DNA from: Thermus_A sp040290245
Lineage (GTDB): Bacteria > Deinococcota > Deinococci > Deinococcales > Thermaceae
Reading direction: 5' to 3'
DNA: 64,000 nucleotides
Assembly: GCF_040290245.1 (NCBI RefSeq)
Contig: NZ_PSMQ01000001.1
Location: 20,825-84,824 of the forward strand
A program made the position numbers and the translations under genes. The notes below the pieces were generated by a model. It did no database searches. It saw only the letters and a program-made list of their open reading frames with translations, and was not told where the DNA came from. Positions 32,658 through 40,158 of the stretch are shown in pieces (the stretch's first letter is position 1; the number at the start of each line of letters is the position of its first letter).

Positions 32658-33053
32658 ATGGCCATCCGGTCCAGACGGTTTGAAGAGGCGAGGCTCGAGG
32701 CCGGCTCCAATCTGGAGCTCTTCTGGTGGGTCTTTATGCGCGTCTCCGGCGTGGTTTTGGTCTTTCTCCTTCTGGGCCACATGTGGATGAACGCCATCCT
32801 CATCGATCTGAACAAGATCGATTACGACTATGTGGCCAAGAGACTGAGCCAGACCACCTGGAAGCTGTACGACTGGCTCATCCTGGCCTTGGGGCTTTTG
32901 CACGGAGCCAATGGCCTCCGGTACGTTCTAGATGACTGGGTTCAGAACCCCGCCCGGCGGTTCTGGACGAAGGTGGTGGTCTACGGTCTGATCGGCTTCC
33001 TCTTTGCCTACGGGAGCCTGTCCTTGTTCAATCACGACTTTGGGGTGAAGTGA
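32658..33053 (+). CDS. sdhD: Succinate dehydrogenase hydrophobic membrane anchor
   Basis: A 131-residue, three-helix protein pairing with SdhC. The region SGVVLVFLLLGHMWMNAILID and the LLHGANGLRYVLDDW motif contain conserved histidines likely to bind heme b. It has a GGAGGG ribosome site and its TGA overlaps the sdhA start region. Confidence 0.9.
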   Translation: MAIRSRRFEEARLEAGSNLELFWWVFMRVSGVVLVFLLLGHMWMNAILIDLNKIDYDYVAKRLSQTTWKLYDWLILALGLLHGANGLRYVLDDWVQNPARRFWTKVVVYGLIGFLFAYGSLSLFNHDFGVK

Positions 33054-34786
33054 TGGCGCACCGGCATGAGGTCATCGTAGTGGGTGCGGGCGGGGCCGGA
33101 CTGGCCACCGCGCTGTACGCGGCCCGGGAGGGGGCGGATGTGGCCGTGGTCTCCAAGCTCTACCCCACGCGTAGCCACACCGGGGCGGCCCAGGGGGGGA
33201 TAGGCGCCGCGCTGGGGAACGTGGAGGAGGACCACTGGGAATGGCACATGTACGACACGGTCAAGGGGGGGGACTACCTCACGGACCAGGACGCGGCCGA
33301 GGTCTTTGCCAAGGAGGTGATCGAGGCCGTTTTGGAGCTCGAGCACATGGGCCTCCCCTTCGACCGCCTGCCCAGCGGGAAGATCGCCCAGCGCCGTTTT
33401 GGCGGCCACACCAAGGACTGGGGGAAGGCCCCGGTCCACCGGGCCGCCCACGCGGCGGACCGCACCGGCCACATGATCCTCCAGACCCTGTTCCAGCAGT
33501 GCGTGAAGCACAACATCACCTTCTACAACGAGTTCCACGTCACCGACCTCCTCCTCGAGGACGGCGTGGCCAAGGGGCTTGTGGCCTATGAGCTGGCCAC
33601 CGGGGAGCTTCACCTCTTCCAGGCCAAGGCCATCGTCATCGCCTCCGGAGGGTTCGGCCGCATCTACAAGATCACCTCCAACGCCTACACCCTTACCGGG
33701 GACCTCCAGGCCATTCTGTATCGGAAGGGCCTGCCCCTGGAGGACATGGAGTTTTACCAGTTCCACCCCACGGGCCTTTACCCCTTGGGCATCCTCCTCA
33801 CCGAGGGGGCTCGAGGGGAAGGGGGGATTTTGCGCAACGCCCTGGGCGAGCGGTTCATGGAGCGCTACGCCCCCACGATCAAGGACCTCGCCCCCAGGGA
33901 CATGGTCTCCCGGGCCATGTACCTGGAGGTGCGGGAGGGGCGGGGGGTGGGGCCTAAGAAGGACCACGTCCTTTTGGACCTCACCCACCTTCCTCCGGAG
34001 GTCATCGAGAAGAAGCTCCCCGACATCACCGAGTTTTCCCGCATCTACCTGGGCGTGGACCCCTTGAAGGAGCCGGTTCCCGTGATGCCCACCGCCCACT
34101 ACGCCATGGGGGGGATTCCCACCACCTTGTGGGGGGAGGTCATCAAGGACGAGAAGAATACGGTGGTTCCGGGGCTTTACGCGGCTGGGGAAGCGGCCTG
34201 CGTGAGCCTCCACGGGGCGAACCGCCTGGGCACCAACTCCTTGGGCGACCTGGTGGTCTTCGGCCGCCGGGCAGGGATCGCCGCCGCCCGCTTCGCCAAG
34301 GACCAGGATTTCTACGAGCTTACCGAGGAGGACCTGGGCCCGAGCCGGGAGCAGATCGAGCGGATTAAGACCTCCACCGGCCGGGAGAAGGTGGCGGCGC
34401 TTAGGGCCGAGCTTCAGCAGTCCATGATGGACCACGCCTCCGTCTTCCGCACCGGGGAGCTCCTTGCGAAGCAGGTGGAGATCCTAAAGGAGCTCATGGA
34501 CCGGTACAAGCACATCTCCATCGACGACAGAAGCGAGGCCTACAACACCGAGCTGGTGGAGGCGTTGGAGCTCGGCTACCTTCTCGAGGTCTCCGAGGCC
34601 CTGGTCCACTCGGCCCTCAACCGGACCGAGTCCCGGGGGGCCCACGCCCGGGAGGACTACCCGGAGCGGGACGACGCGAACTGGCTTAAGCACACCCTGG
34701 CCTACAAGGTGGGAGACGGGAAGGTGGCCTTCCGGTACAAGCCCGTGGTCCTGGGCCGCTTCGAGCCCAAGGCCCGCACCTACTAG
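33053..34786 (+). CDS. sdhA: Succinate dehydrogenase flavoprotein subunit
   Basis: The 577-residue flavoprotein oxidises succinate to fumarate with covalent FAD. Motifs: GAGGAGLATALYAA for FAD, the SHTGAAQGGIGAALGN segment with the histidine that carries FAD, the active-site QFHPTGLYPLGILLTEGARGEGG (written here only in part: FHPTGL and TEGARGEGG) and HGANRLGTNSLGDLVVFGR near residue 385. The ATG at 33053 shares its A with the sdhD TGA; a GTG three bases earlier is a possible start. Confidence 0.96.
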   Translation: MAHRHEVIVVGAGGAGLATALYAAREGADVAVVSKLYPTRSHTGAAQGGIGAALGNVEEDHWEWHMYDTVKGGDYLTDQDAAEVFAKEVIEAVLELEHMGLPFDRLPSGKIAQRRFGGHTKDWGKAPVHRAAHAADRTGHMILQTLFQQCVKHNITFYNEFHVTDLLLEDGVAKGLVAYELATGELHLFQAKAIVIASGGFGRIYKITSNAYTLTGDLQAILYRKGLPLEDMEFYQFHPTGLYPLGILLTEGARGEGGILRNALGERFMERYAPTIKDLAPRDMVSRAMYLEVREGRGVGPKKDHVLLDLTHLPPEVIEKKLPDITEFSRIYLGVDPLKEPVPVMPTAHYAMGGIPTTLWGEVIKDEKNTVVPGLYAAGEAACVSLHGANRLGTNSLGDLVVFGRRAGIAAARFAKDQDFYELTEEDLGPSREQIERIKTSTGREKVAALRAELQQSMMDHASVFRTGELLAKQVEILKELMDRYKHISIDDRSEAYNTELVEALELGYLLEVSEALVHSALNRTESRGAHAREDYPERDDANWLKHTLAYKVGDGKVAFRYKPVVLGRFEPKARTY

Positions 34787-34794
34787 GGGGGAAG

Positions 34795-35493
34795 ATGGAC
34801 GTCACGCTCAGGATTCTCCGCTACGATCCCAAGAAGGATCGGAAGCCCCACTTCGTGGAGTACAAGGTGACCGCTGAGCCCTGGGACAGGGTCTTGGACC
34901 TTCTTCACAAGGTCAAGTGGGAGGAGGACGGAACCCTCGCCTTCCGGAGAAGCTGCGGCCACGGCATCTGTGGCTCCGACGCCATGCTCATCAACGGGGT
35001 GAACCGCCTGGCCTGCAAGACCCTGGTGAAGGACCTGGGGAGGGTCATCACCGTGGAGCCCATCCGGGGGCTGCCCATCCAGAAGGATCTGGTGGTGGAC
35101 ATGGAGCCCTTCTTTGCCGCCTACCGGGCGGTGAAGCCCTTCCTCATCAACGACGAGCCCCCTCCCCAGCGGGAGCGCCTCCAGTCCCCCGAGGAGCGGG
35201 AGCGGTTTGACCACGGGACGAAGTGCATCCTCTGCGCGGCCTGCACCACGAGCTGCCCGGTCTTCTGGACCAACGGCACCTACATCGGCCCGGCCGCCAT
35301 CGTCCAGGCCCACCGGTTCATCTTTGACTCCCGCGACCGGGGGAAGAGGGAGCGGTTCAAGGTCCTCGGTTCGGGTGGGGGGGTCTGGCGCTGCCGAACC
35401 GCCTACAACTGCACCGAGGCCTGCCCCCGGGGGATTCCCGTGACCGAGCTCATCGAGGAGGTCAAGCGGGAGATGGTCTTCAGCCGGTTCTGA
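34795..35493 (+). CDS. sdhB: Succinate dehydrogenase iron-sulfur subunit
   Basis: A 232-residue electron-transfer subunit. The [2Fe-2S] site is in RRSCGHGICGSDAM and RLAC, with Asp in place of the third Cys as in some enterobacterial enzymes; the [4Fe-4S] site is CILCAACTTSCP and the [3Fe-4S] site CRTAYNCTEACPRGIP. It follows sdhA by 8 bp with a GGGGGGAAG ribosome site and is the last gene of the operon. Confidence 0.96.
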   Translation: MDVTLRILRYDPKKDRKPHFVEYKVTAEPWDRVLDLLHKVKWEEDGTLAFRRSCGHGICGSDAMLINGVNRLACKTLVKDLGRVITVEPIRGLPIQKDLVVDMEPFFAAYRAVKPFLINDEPPPQRERLQSPEERERFDHGTKCILCAACTTSCPVFWTNGTYIGPAAIVQAHRFIFDSRDRGKRERFKVLGSGGGVWRCRTAYNCTEACPRGIPVTELIEEVKREMVFSRF

Positions 35494-35499
35494 GGGAAA

Positions 35500-35527
35500 G
35501 CGGCGGGGCGGGCCCGCCTCGCCGCTA
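35500..35527. terminator. Long GC hairpin between sdhB and aspS2
   Basis: AGCGGCG and CGCCGCT flank a GGCGGGCCCGCC centre, giving a stem of about 12 pairs that overlaps the aspS2 stop codon. No T-run follows on either side, so termination is likely but not certain. Confidence 0.55.
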
Positions 35528-36793
35528 GGGTTCCAGCCGGTGCCGGTCCCGGGGGAAGGCCCGGGCGTAGCGGACGTTGGGAAGGCCGAGAAGCTTCTGG
35601 GTTAGCCGCTCCGCCCCGATGGCAAAGCCCCCATGGGGGGGCATGCCGTACTTGAAGACCTCCAGGTACCCCCGGAAGCCCTCCGGGTCCATGCCCTTAG
35701 CCTTCAGGCTTTCCAGAAGCTCCTCGTACCGGTGGATGCGCTGCCCTCCGGAGGTGATCTCCAGGCCCCGGAAGAGGAGGTCAAACCCCCGGGTGGTCCC
35801 GTCCGGCTCGGGGTAGGTGTAGAAGGGCCGGAGGGCTTTGGGGTAGCGGGTGATGAAGAGCCAGTCCGAGCCCCACCGCTTTTTGGCGTACTGGCCAAGG
35901 AGCCGCTCCGCCTCCTCCGAGAGGTCGGCCCCCACCGGGTAGCCCAGCTCCTCCCGCAGAAGGCGACGGGCCTCCTGGTGGGTGAGCCGGGGGGTGTTTT
36001 GGGGGAAGGAGGGGAGTTCGGCCTCGAGGAGCTTAATCTCCTGCCCCGCATGGGTGTAGGCCTCCTCGAGCATCTCCTGAAGGAGCTCCTCCTCAAGCCG
36101 CATAAGCTCCTCTTCGCTTTCGATGAAGCCCATCTCCACGTCCAAGGAGAGGTACTCGTTCAAGTGTCGGCTGGTGGCGTGGTCCTCCGCCCGCCAGACG
36201 GGGGCCACCTCGTAGACCCGTTCAAACACCCCAACCAGGATCTGCTTGTAAAGCTGAGGGGACTGGGCCAGGTAGGCCCGGTGCTCAAAATAGTCCACCC
36301 CGAAGAGGCCGCTTCCCCCTTCAGCCCCCGCCCGGACCACCTTAGGGGTGAAGACCTCCGTAAACCCCTGCCGGTCCAGGTGGCGCCGGAACCCCCGGAC
36401 CAAGGCGGCCTGGACTTTAAGGGGGGCCCGGGCCTTCTCCCCCCGTAGGGTGACGTACCGGTACTCGAGCAGGGTGTCCGGGCTGGCCCGCCACTCCTCC
36501 TTGGGGATCTCCACCGGGGTGGGCTCCAAAGCCGGGGAGAGGACCTCGATCTTTTCCGCCACGACCTCGAGGCCCCCCGGCGCCTTTTCGTTTTGGACCA
36601 CCCGGCCCACCACCCTCAGGCTGGACTCGGGGAGGGGGAGTTTCCGCCCGCCGGTGACCACCTGGACGATGCCCGACCGGTCCCTTAGGAGGATGAACTG
36701 GATCTTTCCCAGGTCTCTTCTCCAGTGCAAAAAGCCCATAAGCTCAACCGTTTCTCCGATCTTTTGCGGCAGGTCCTCTATGAGGGTGCGCAT
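35525..36793 (-). CDS. aspS2: Archaeal-type, non-discriminating aspartyl-tRNA synthetase (AspRS2)
   Basis: A 422-residue class IIb synthetase of the short archaeal type, without the bacterial GAD insert. It has an N-terminal OB-fold anticodon domain (residues 1-100), motif 2 YEVAPVWRAEDHATSRHLNEY and motif 3 GGFAIGAERLTQKLLGL. In T. thermophilus the equivalent enzyme charges tRNA-Asn with aspartate, which GatCAB then amidates; this is the route to asparagine there. An AGGAGGAAGG site precedes the ATG. The transcript has an 85-base leader with a candidate attenuator. Confidence 0.93.
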   Translation of the reverse strand: MRTLIEDLPQKIGETVELMGFLHWRRDLGKIQFILLRDRSGIVQVVTGGRKLPLPESSLRVVGRVVQNEKAPGGLEVVAEKIEVLSPALEPTPVEIPKEEWRASPDTLLEYRYVTLRGEKARAPLKVQAALVRGFRRHLDRQGFTEVFTPKVVRAGAEGGSGLFGVDYFEHRAYLAQSPQLYKQILVGVFERVYEVAPVWRAEDHATSRHLNEYLSLDVEMGFIESEEELMRLEEELLQEMLEEAYTHAGQEIKLLEAELPSFPQNTPRLTHQEARRLLREELGYPVGADLSEEAERLLGQYAKKRWGSDWLFITRYPKALRPFYTYPEPDGTTRGFDLLFRGLEITSGGQRIHRYEELLESLKAKGMDPEGFRGYLEVFKYGMPPHGGFAIGAERLTQKLLGLPNVRYARAFPRDRHRLEP

Positions 36794-36807
36794 CCTTCCT
36801 CCTAAGG

Positions 36808-36870
36808 AAAAGCCCCCGGTCTGCGGGACCGGGGGTGTGCGGGCCCCCCTAGGGGTTTAGGTTCCCGCAC
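36808..36870 (-). promoter_or_regulatory. Candidate transcription attenuator in the aspS2 leader
   Basis: Three competing pairings are visible. Arms 1 and 2: GTGCGGG (36870-36864) with CCCGCAC (36843-36837). Arms 2' and 3: GGGGGG (36849-36844) with CCCCC (36835-36831). Arms 3 and 4: CCCCCGGTC (36835-36827) with GACCGGGGG (36821-36813), loop CCGCA, then CTTTT, an intrinsic terminator. A ribosome held on the Asn codons of the leader peptide would cover arm 1 and allow 2':3, preventing the terminator. Confidence 0.6.
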
Positions 36871-36875
36871 CGCAT
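36849..36875 (-). CDS. Candidate Asn-containing leader peptide of aspS2
   Basis: The short frame ATG CGG TGC GGG AAC CTA AAC CCC TAG encodes MRCGNLNP. Two of its eight codons are asparagine, a rare residue in Thermus proteins. The ATG lies three bases after the predicted transcription start, so it would be almost leaderless. Its stop is just upstream of the terminator arms. Confidence 0.55.
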   Translation of the reverse strand: MRCGNLNP

Positions 36876-36884
36876 AATGCCTAA

Positions 36885-36913
36885 AGTTTAGGGGCCCTGG
36901 CCTCCTGGGTCAA
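36885..36913 (-). promoter_or_regulatory. aspS2 promoter
   Basis: TTGACC (36913-36908) and TAAACT (36890-36885) on the minus strand are exactly 17 bp apart. The -10 box overlaps the TAA stop of the preceding gene, and the expected start is near 36878. Confidence 0.75.
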
Positions 36914-37190
36914 GGCGCTCAAAGGCCTGGACCAGCGCAGGGAGGTCCTGAGGCTGGATTACGGCGAAAAAATTCTCTTCGCTTTCCAGAACCCGGCTCC
37001 ACATCCCCTCCACCCCCGCCAGGGCCAAGGGGTGGCTCTCCTCCGAAAGAAAGCGCTTTTTCCGGAGCCGCACCTCCCCTTTTTCCGAGAGGAAGACCTG
37101 GTGGACCAACCCCCCTTGTCGCTTCTCCGCCGCCCACCCCCCCTCTATGGGGAAGACCTCGTACCCCAAGGCCTCGAGGGCCTCCTTCAC
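36888..37190 (-). CDS. Small protein of unknown function
   Basis: A 100-residue soluble protein of mixed charge (pI near neutral by eye) with no recognised family, signal peptide or membrane segment. It begins MKEALEALGYEVFPIEGGW and has high third-position G/C like its neighbours, so it is very likely real. Its ATG overlaps the stop of the HKD phosphodiesterase gene by 4 bp. Confidence 0.65.
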   Translation of the reverse strand: MKEALEALGYEVFPIEGGWAAEKRQGGLVHQVFLSEKGEVRLRKKRFLSEESHPLALAGVEGMWSRVLESEENFFAVIQPQDLPALVQAFERLDPGGQGP

Positions 37191-38476
37191 GGCCGAACCT
37201 CCAGTTGATCTGGGCTTTCCAAGACGATCTCGTAATAGCCCGCGTAGATCACGATCCGTCCCTTGGCCCGCACGGTCTTGCCCAGGTAGGCCTGGGGGAA
37301 GGGCTGGGCGAAAAGGGCGTAGTTGCGCGAAAAGACCACGAGCCTCAGGTCGGACTCCCCCTCACCGAAGTGGAGAAAGGCCACCGTGCCCCGGTCCTCC
37401 ACCCTTACGATCCTTCCCTCCACCGTGGCGATGCGGCCGTAGTGCCTGGGGGCTTCCGTCCATGGGATGACGCCTTCCAAGGGGGGAAGGGCGAAGGGGT
37501 TTTCCGGAAGCCCCCGCGCGAAGTCGCCTTCCATGACCGCAAGGAGCCTCCTAAAGGCCTCTGGCGCTTCCTGGGCGCTGAAGAGGACGGAGAGCTCCCG
37601 GTTGGCGTTCAAGGAGTTAGCGCTCAGGTTGAGGCTACCCAGAAGGGCCTCCTTTTGGTCTTTGACGAGGACCTTGGCGTGGACGTAGGGGGAGGGAAGG
37701 TAGCGGACCTCTGCCCCCGCCCTTTTCAGCTCCTCTGCCCCGGCGATGAAGTAGGTGTCCTGGGGGTCGGCCGGGCTTCCTACAAGCCGGACCCTAACCC
37801 CACGTTTAAGGGTCTCCTTCAGGGCCTCGAGGACCTCCCGGTCGGCCATGGCCGATTGTTCCAGGAAGAGCTCCTTCCGGGCGGACCGGATGAGGCTCAA
37901 GATCGTCTCCCGGGCGTTGCCCTCCCGGACCCCTCCCACGGTGCGGCTGGGGGCCCAGACCAAGAGGGCCTTGGAAAGGTCCAGCCGCCTTCCCTCCCAG
38001 TCCGCGTCAAAGACCCGGGCCACCTCCTCCACCTGCTTGGGGTCATCCAGGATGAGGGCGTACTCCCGGTTGGCGGTGAAGCTGCTCCCGGTGAGGTTGG
38101 CCGTGGCCACCCAGGCCAGCCGGCGGTCCACCACCATGCTCTTCTCGTGGATGAATACGAAGCGGAAGGGCTGGGTGAGCCGGACCTCTGCCCCCGCCTC
38201 CTTCAGGGCCTGGTAGACGGTAAGGTCCACCCGTCCCCCCGAGGGCTCGGCCTCGAGGAGGACCCGGACCCGTACCCCTCGCCGCACCGCCTCCTTAAGG
38301 GCCTCCACCACGTCCAGCCGGCTCGGGGTCCAGAGGTAAGCCTTGAGGCGGATCTCCTCCTGGGCGGAGTGGATCAAGTCCAGGAGGGGTTTGAGGCCGT
38401 CCTCGGGCAGGACGACAAGCCGAGGGGCGGCCAGACCCCAGGCCAAAAGGAAGAGAAGACTGAAAAGCCGCTTCAT
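37187..38476 (-). CDS. Exported phospholipase D-family (HKD) phosphodiesterase with C-terminal OB-like domain
   Basis: A 429-residue protein with a signal peptide (MKRLFSLLFLLAWGLAAP) and two HKD motifs: H110-x-K112-x4-D117 and H266-x-K268-x4-D273, each followed by a TANLTG or GSLNLS segment. The last 90 residues look like an OB-fold, seen in some exported nucleases. It may cleave nucleic acids or phospholipids outside the cytoplasm. It lies in one operon with tatD (4-bp overlap) upstream. Confidence 0.83.
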   Translation of the reverse strand: MKRLFSLLFLLAWGLAAPRLVVLPEDGLKPLLDLIHSAQEEIRLKAYLWTPSRLDVVEALKEAVRRGVRVRVLLEAEPSGGRVDLTVYQALKEAGAEVRLTQPFRFVFIHEKSMVVDRRLAWVATANLTGSSFTANREYALILDDPKQVEEVARVFDADWEGRRLDLSKALLVWAPSRTVGGVREGNARETILSLIRSARKELFLEQSAMADREVLEALKETLKRGVRVRLVGSPADPQDTYFIAGAEELKRAGAEVRYLPSPYVHAKVLVKDQKEALLGSLNLSANSLNANRELSVLFSAQEAPEAFRRLLAVMEGDFARGLPENPFALPPLEGVIPWTEAPRHYGRIATVEGRIVRVEDRGTVAFLHFGEGESDLRLVVFSRNYALFAQPFPQAYLGKTVRAKGRIVIYAGYYEIVLESPDQLEVRP

Positions 38477-39234
38477 ACCCCCCCATTATCCCACCGGAAA
38501 AGCCGGGCGGCGTTTTCGTCGGTGAGGCGTTCCGCTTCCTCAAAGGGAACCCTTAGGGCTTCCGCCAGGGCCTCGAGGGTGTAGCGCACGTACTGGGGCC
38601 GGTTTCGTTTCCCCCTTTTGGCCTGGGGGGGGAGGAAAGGGGTGTCCGTCTCCACCAGAAGCCGCTCCTTGGGAAGCCTTTTAGCCGCCTCTCGCAAGGC
38701 GGTGTTCTTGGGGTAGGTGAGGGGCCCGGCGAAGCTGAAATAGGCCCCCACCTCGAGGCCCGCCCCCTCTAGAGCAGGGTGGGCGGAAAAGGCGTGGAGG
38801 ACCACCCGCTTAGGCCGGTGGACAAGGAGCCAGGCGGCGAGGTCCTCCTCCGCTTGGCCGTCCTTGCTCCGCACGTGAAGGACAAGGGGTAGCCCCAGGT
38901 CTTCCGCCAGCTGGGCCTGGAAGTCCAGGGCCCTCATCTGGGCGGCCTTGGTCCCGGGGGTCCAGTGGTAGTCCAGGCCCGACTCGCCAATGGCCCGCAC
39001 CCTGGGGTGGCGGGCGTAGTGGCGGAGGGCCTCCTCCACCTCGGGGGAGAGGAGGTGGGCCTCCGTGGGGTGGAGGCCCACCGCGGCGTAGACATTTCCC
39101 TGGGCAAGCCCCAGGGTCCTTTCCCAGCGGGCGGGGTCTATGCCCAGGGTAAGAACGGCTTTGAGATCAGTCAGAAGGACCTCCTCAAGCTCCTGTAGCT
39201 CCAGAAAGTCCAGGTGGGCGTGGGTGTCGGTCAC
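38473..39234 (-). CDS. tatD: TatD-family metal-dependent DNase
   Basis: A 253-residue TIM-barrel hydrolase. Metal ligands are in DTHAHLDF (H5, H7), GESGLDYHW, LVLHVRSK, VLHAFSA and VETDTPFLPP. TatD proteins act on DNA ends and are linked with repair or nucleotide recycling. The start is GTG at 39234 and leaderless: TATCTT ends six bases upstream. The gene is divergent from a dehydrogenase gene 17 bp away. Confidence 0.9.
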   Translation of the reverse strand: MTDTHAHLDFLELQELEEVLLTDLKAVLTLGIDPARWERTLGLAQGNVYAAVGLHPTEAHLLSPEVEEALRHYARHPRVRAIGESGLDYHWTPGTKAAQMRALDFQAQLAEDLGLPLVLHVRSKDGQAEEDLAAWLLVHRPKRVVLHAFSAHPALEGAGLEVGAYFSFAGPLTYPKNTALREAAKRLPKERLLVETDTPFLPPQAKRGKRNRPQYVRYTLEALAEALRVPFEEAERLTDENAARLFRWDNGGV

Positions 39235-39239
39235 ACCCT

Positions 39240-39246
39240 TAAGATA
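39240..39246. promoter_or_regulatory. Bidirectional -10 element TAAGATA between tatD and hbd
   Basis: The 17-bp space is five bases, TAAGATA, five bases. TAAGAT serves the ATG at 39252 and TATCTT serves the GTG at 39234, each six bases from its start codon. The flanks make CCCTTAAGATAAGGG nearly symmetric. Confidence 0.65.
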
Positions 39247-39251
39247 AGGGC

Positions 39252-40124
39252 ATGGAAGTCCAGAGAATCGGCGTAGTAGGGGCGGGCCAGATGGGCAGTG
39301 GCATCGCCCAGGTGGCGGCCCAGGCGGGGTATGAGGTGGTTCTTTTGGACGTTTCGGAAGGGGTTCTGGCCAGGGGCCTGGAGCGTATCCGCTCCTCCTT
39401 AGGCCGGTTTCTGGAGAAGGGCCGGTTGAGCCAGGAGGAGCACGACCAGGCCCTGGGACGCATCCGCCAGAGCCTCCTTTTGGAGGACCTCGAGGACGCG
39501 GACCTGGTGATTGAGGCCGTCGTGGAGGACGAGGGGGCCAAGAAGGAGCTCTTCGCCCGCCTGGGGGCCTTGGTCAAGCCGGAGGCCATCCTGGCCTCCA
39601 ACACCAGCTCCATCCCCATCACCGACTTGGCCCGGGCTTCGGGGAGGCCGGAGCGCTTCATCGGGATGCACTTCTTCAACCCCGTCCCCCTGATGCGGCT
39701 GGTGGAGGTCATCCGGGGCCAGCTCACTTCAGACGAGACCCGAAACGCGGTGGTGGAGGTGGCCCGAAGGATGGGGAAGGAGCCTGTGGAGGTGCAGGAC
39801 TACCCGGGCTTCGTCTCCAACCGCCTCCTCATGCCCATGATCAACGAGGCGGTCCAGGTCCTGATGGAGGGGGTGGCTACCAAGGAGGCCATCGACCAGG
39901 TGATGCGCCTGGGGATGAACCACCCCATGGGGCCTTTGGAGCTCGCGGATCTCATCGGCCTGGACACCTGTTTGGCCATCATGGAGGTCCTCCACCGGGG
40001 CCTGGGGGAGGATAAGTACCGCCCCTCCCCCCTTCTGCGCCGCATGGTCCAGGCGGGGCTTCTTGGCCGGAAGACGGGCCGGGGGTTTTACACCTACGAT
40101 GAGAAGGGCAACCGGATGGCCTGA
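39252..40124 (+). CDS. hbd: 3-hydroxybutyryl-CoA (3-hydroxyacyl-CoA) dehydrogenase
   Basis: A 290-residue NAD-linked dehydrogenase: Rossmann motif GVVGAGQMGSGIAQVAAQAG (residues 7-26), ASNTSSIPITDLA near 115, HFFNPVPLM near 140 with the catalytic histidine, and NRLLMPMINEAV. It has no fused hydratase domain, so it acts in fatty acid or butyrate-type metabolism with other enzymes elsewhere. The ATG is leaderless. Confidence 0.92.
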   Translation: MEVQRIGVVGAGQMGSGIAQVAAQAGYEVVLLDVSEGVLARGLERIRSSLGRFLEKGRLSQEEHDQALGRIRQSLLLEDLEDADLVIEAVVEDEGAKKELFARLGALVKPEAILASNTSSIPITDLARASGRPERFIGMHFFNPVPLMRLVEVIRGQLTSDETRNAVVEVARRMGKEPVEVQDYPGFVSNRLLMPMINEAVQVLMEGVATKEAIDQVMRLGMNHPMGPLELADLIGLDTCLAIMEVLHRGLGEDKYRPSPLLRRMVQAGLLGRKTGRGFYTYDEKGNRMA

Positions 40125-40146
40125 GGAAACCTTTCCACACCCGGGG

Positions 40147-40152
40147 TAAGCT
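40147..40152 (+). promoter_or_regulatory. -10 box (TAAGCT) for a leaderless malQ mRNA
   Basis: TAAGCT ends six bases before the malQ ATG. The -35 region is not recognisable. Confidence 0.5.
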
Positions 40153-40158
40153 GAAGAC

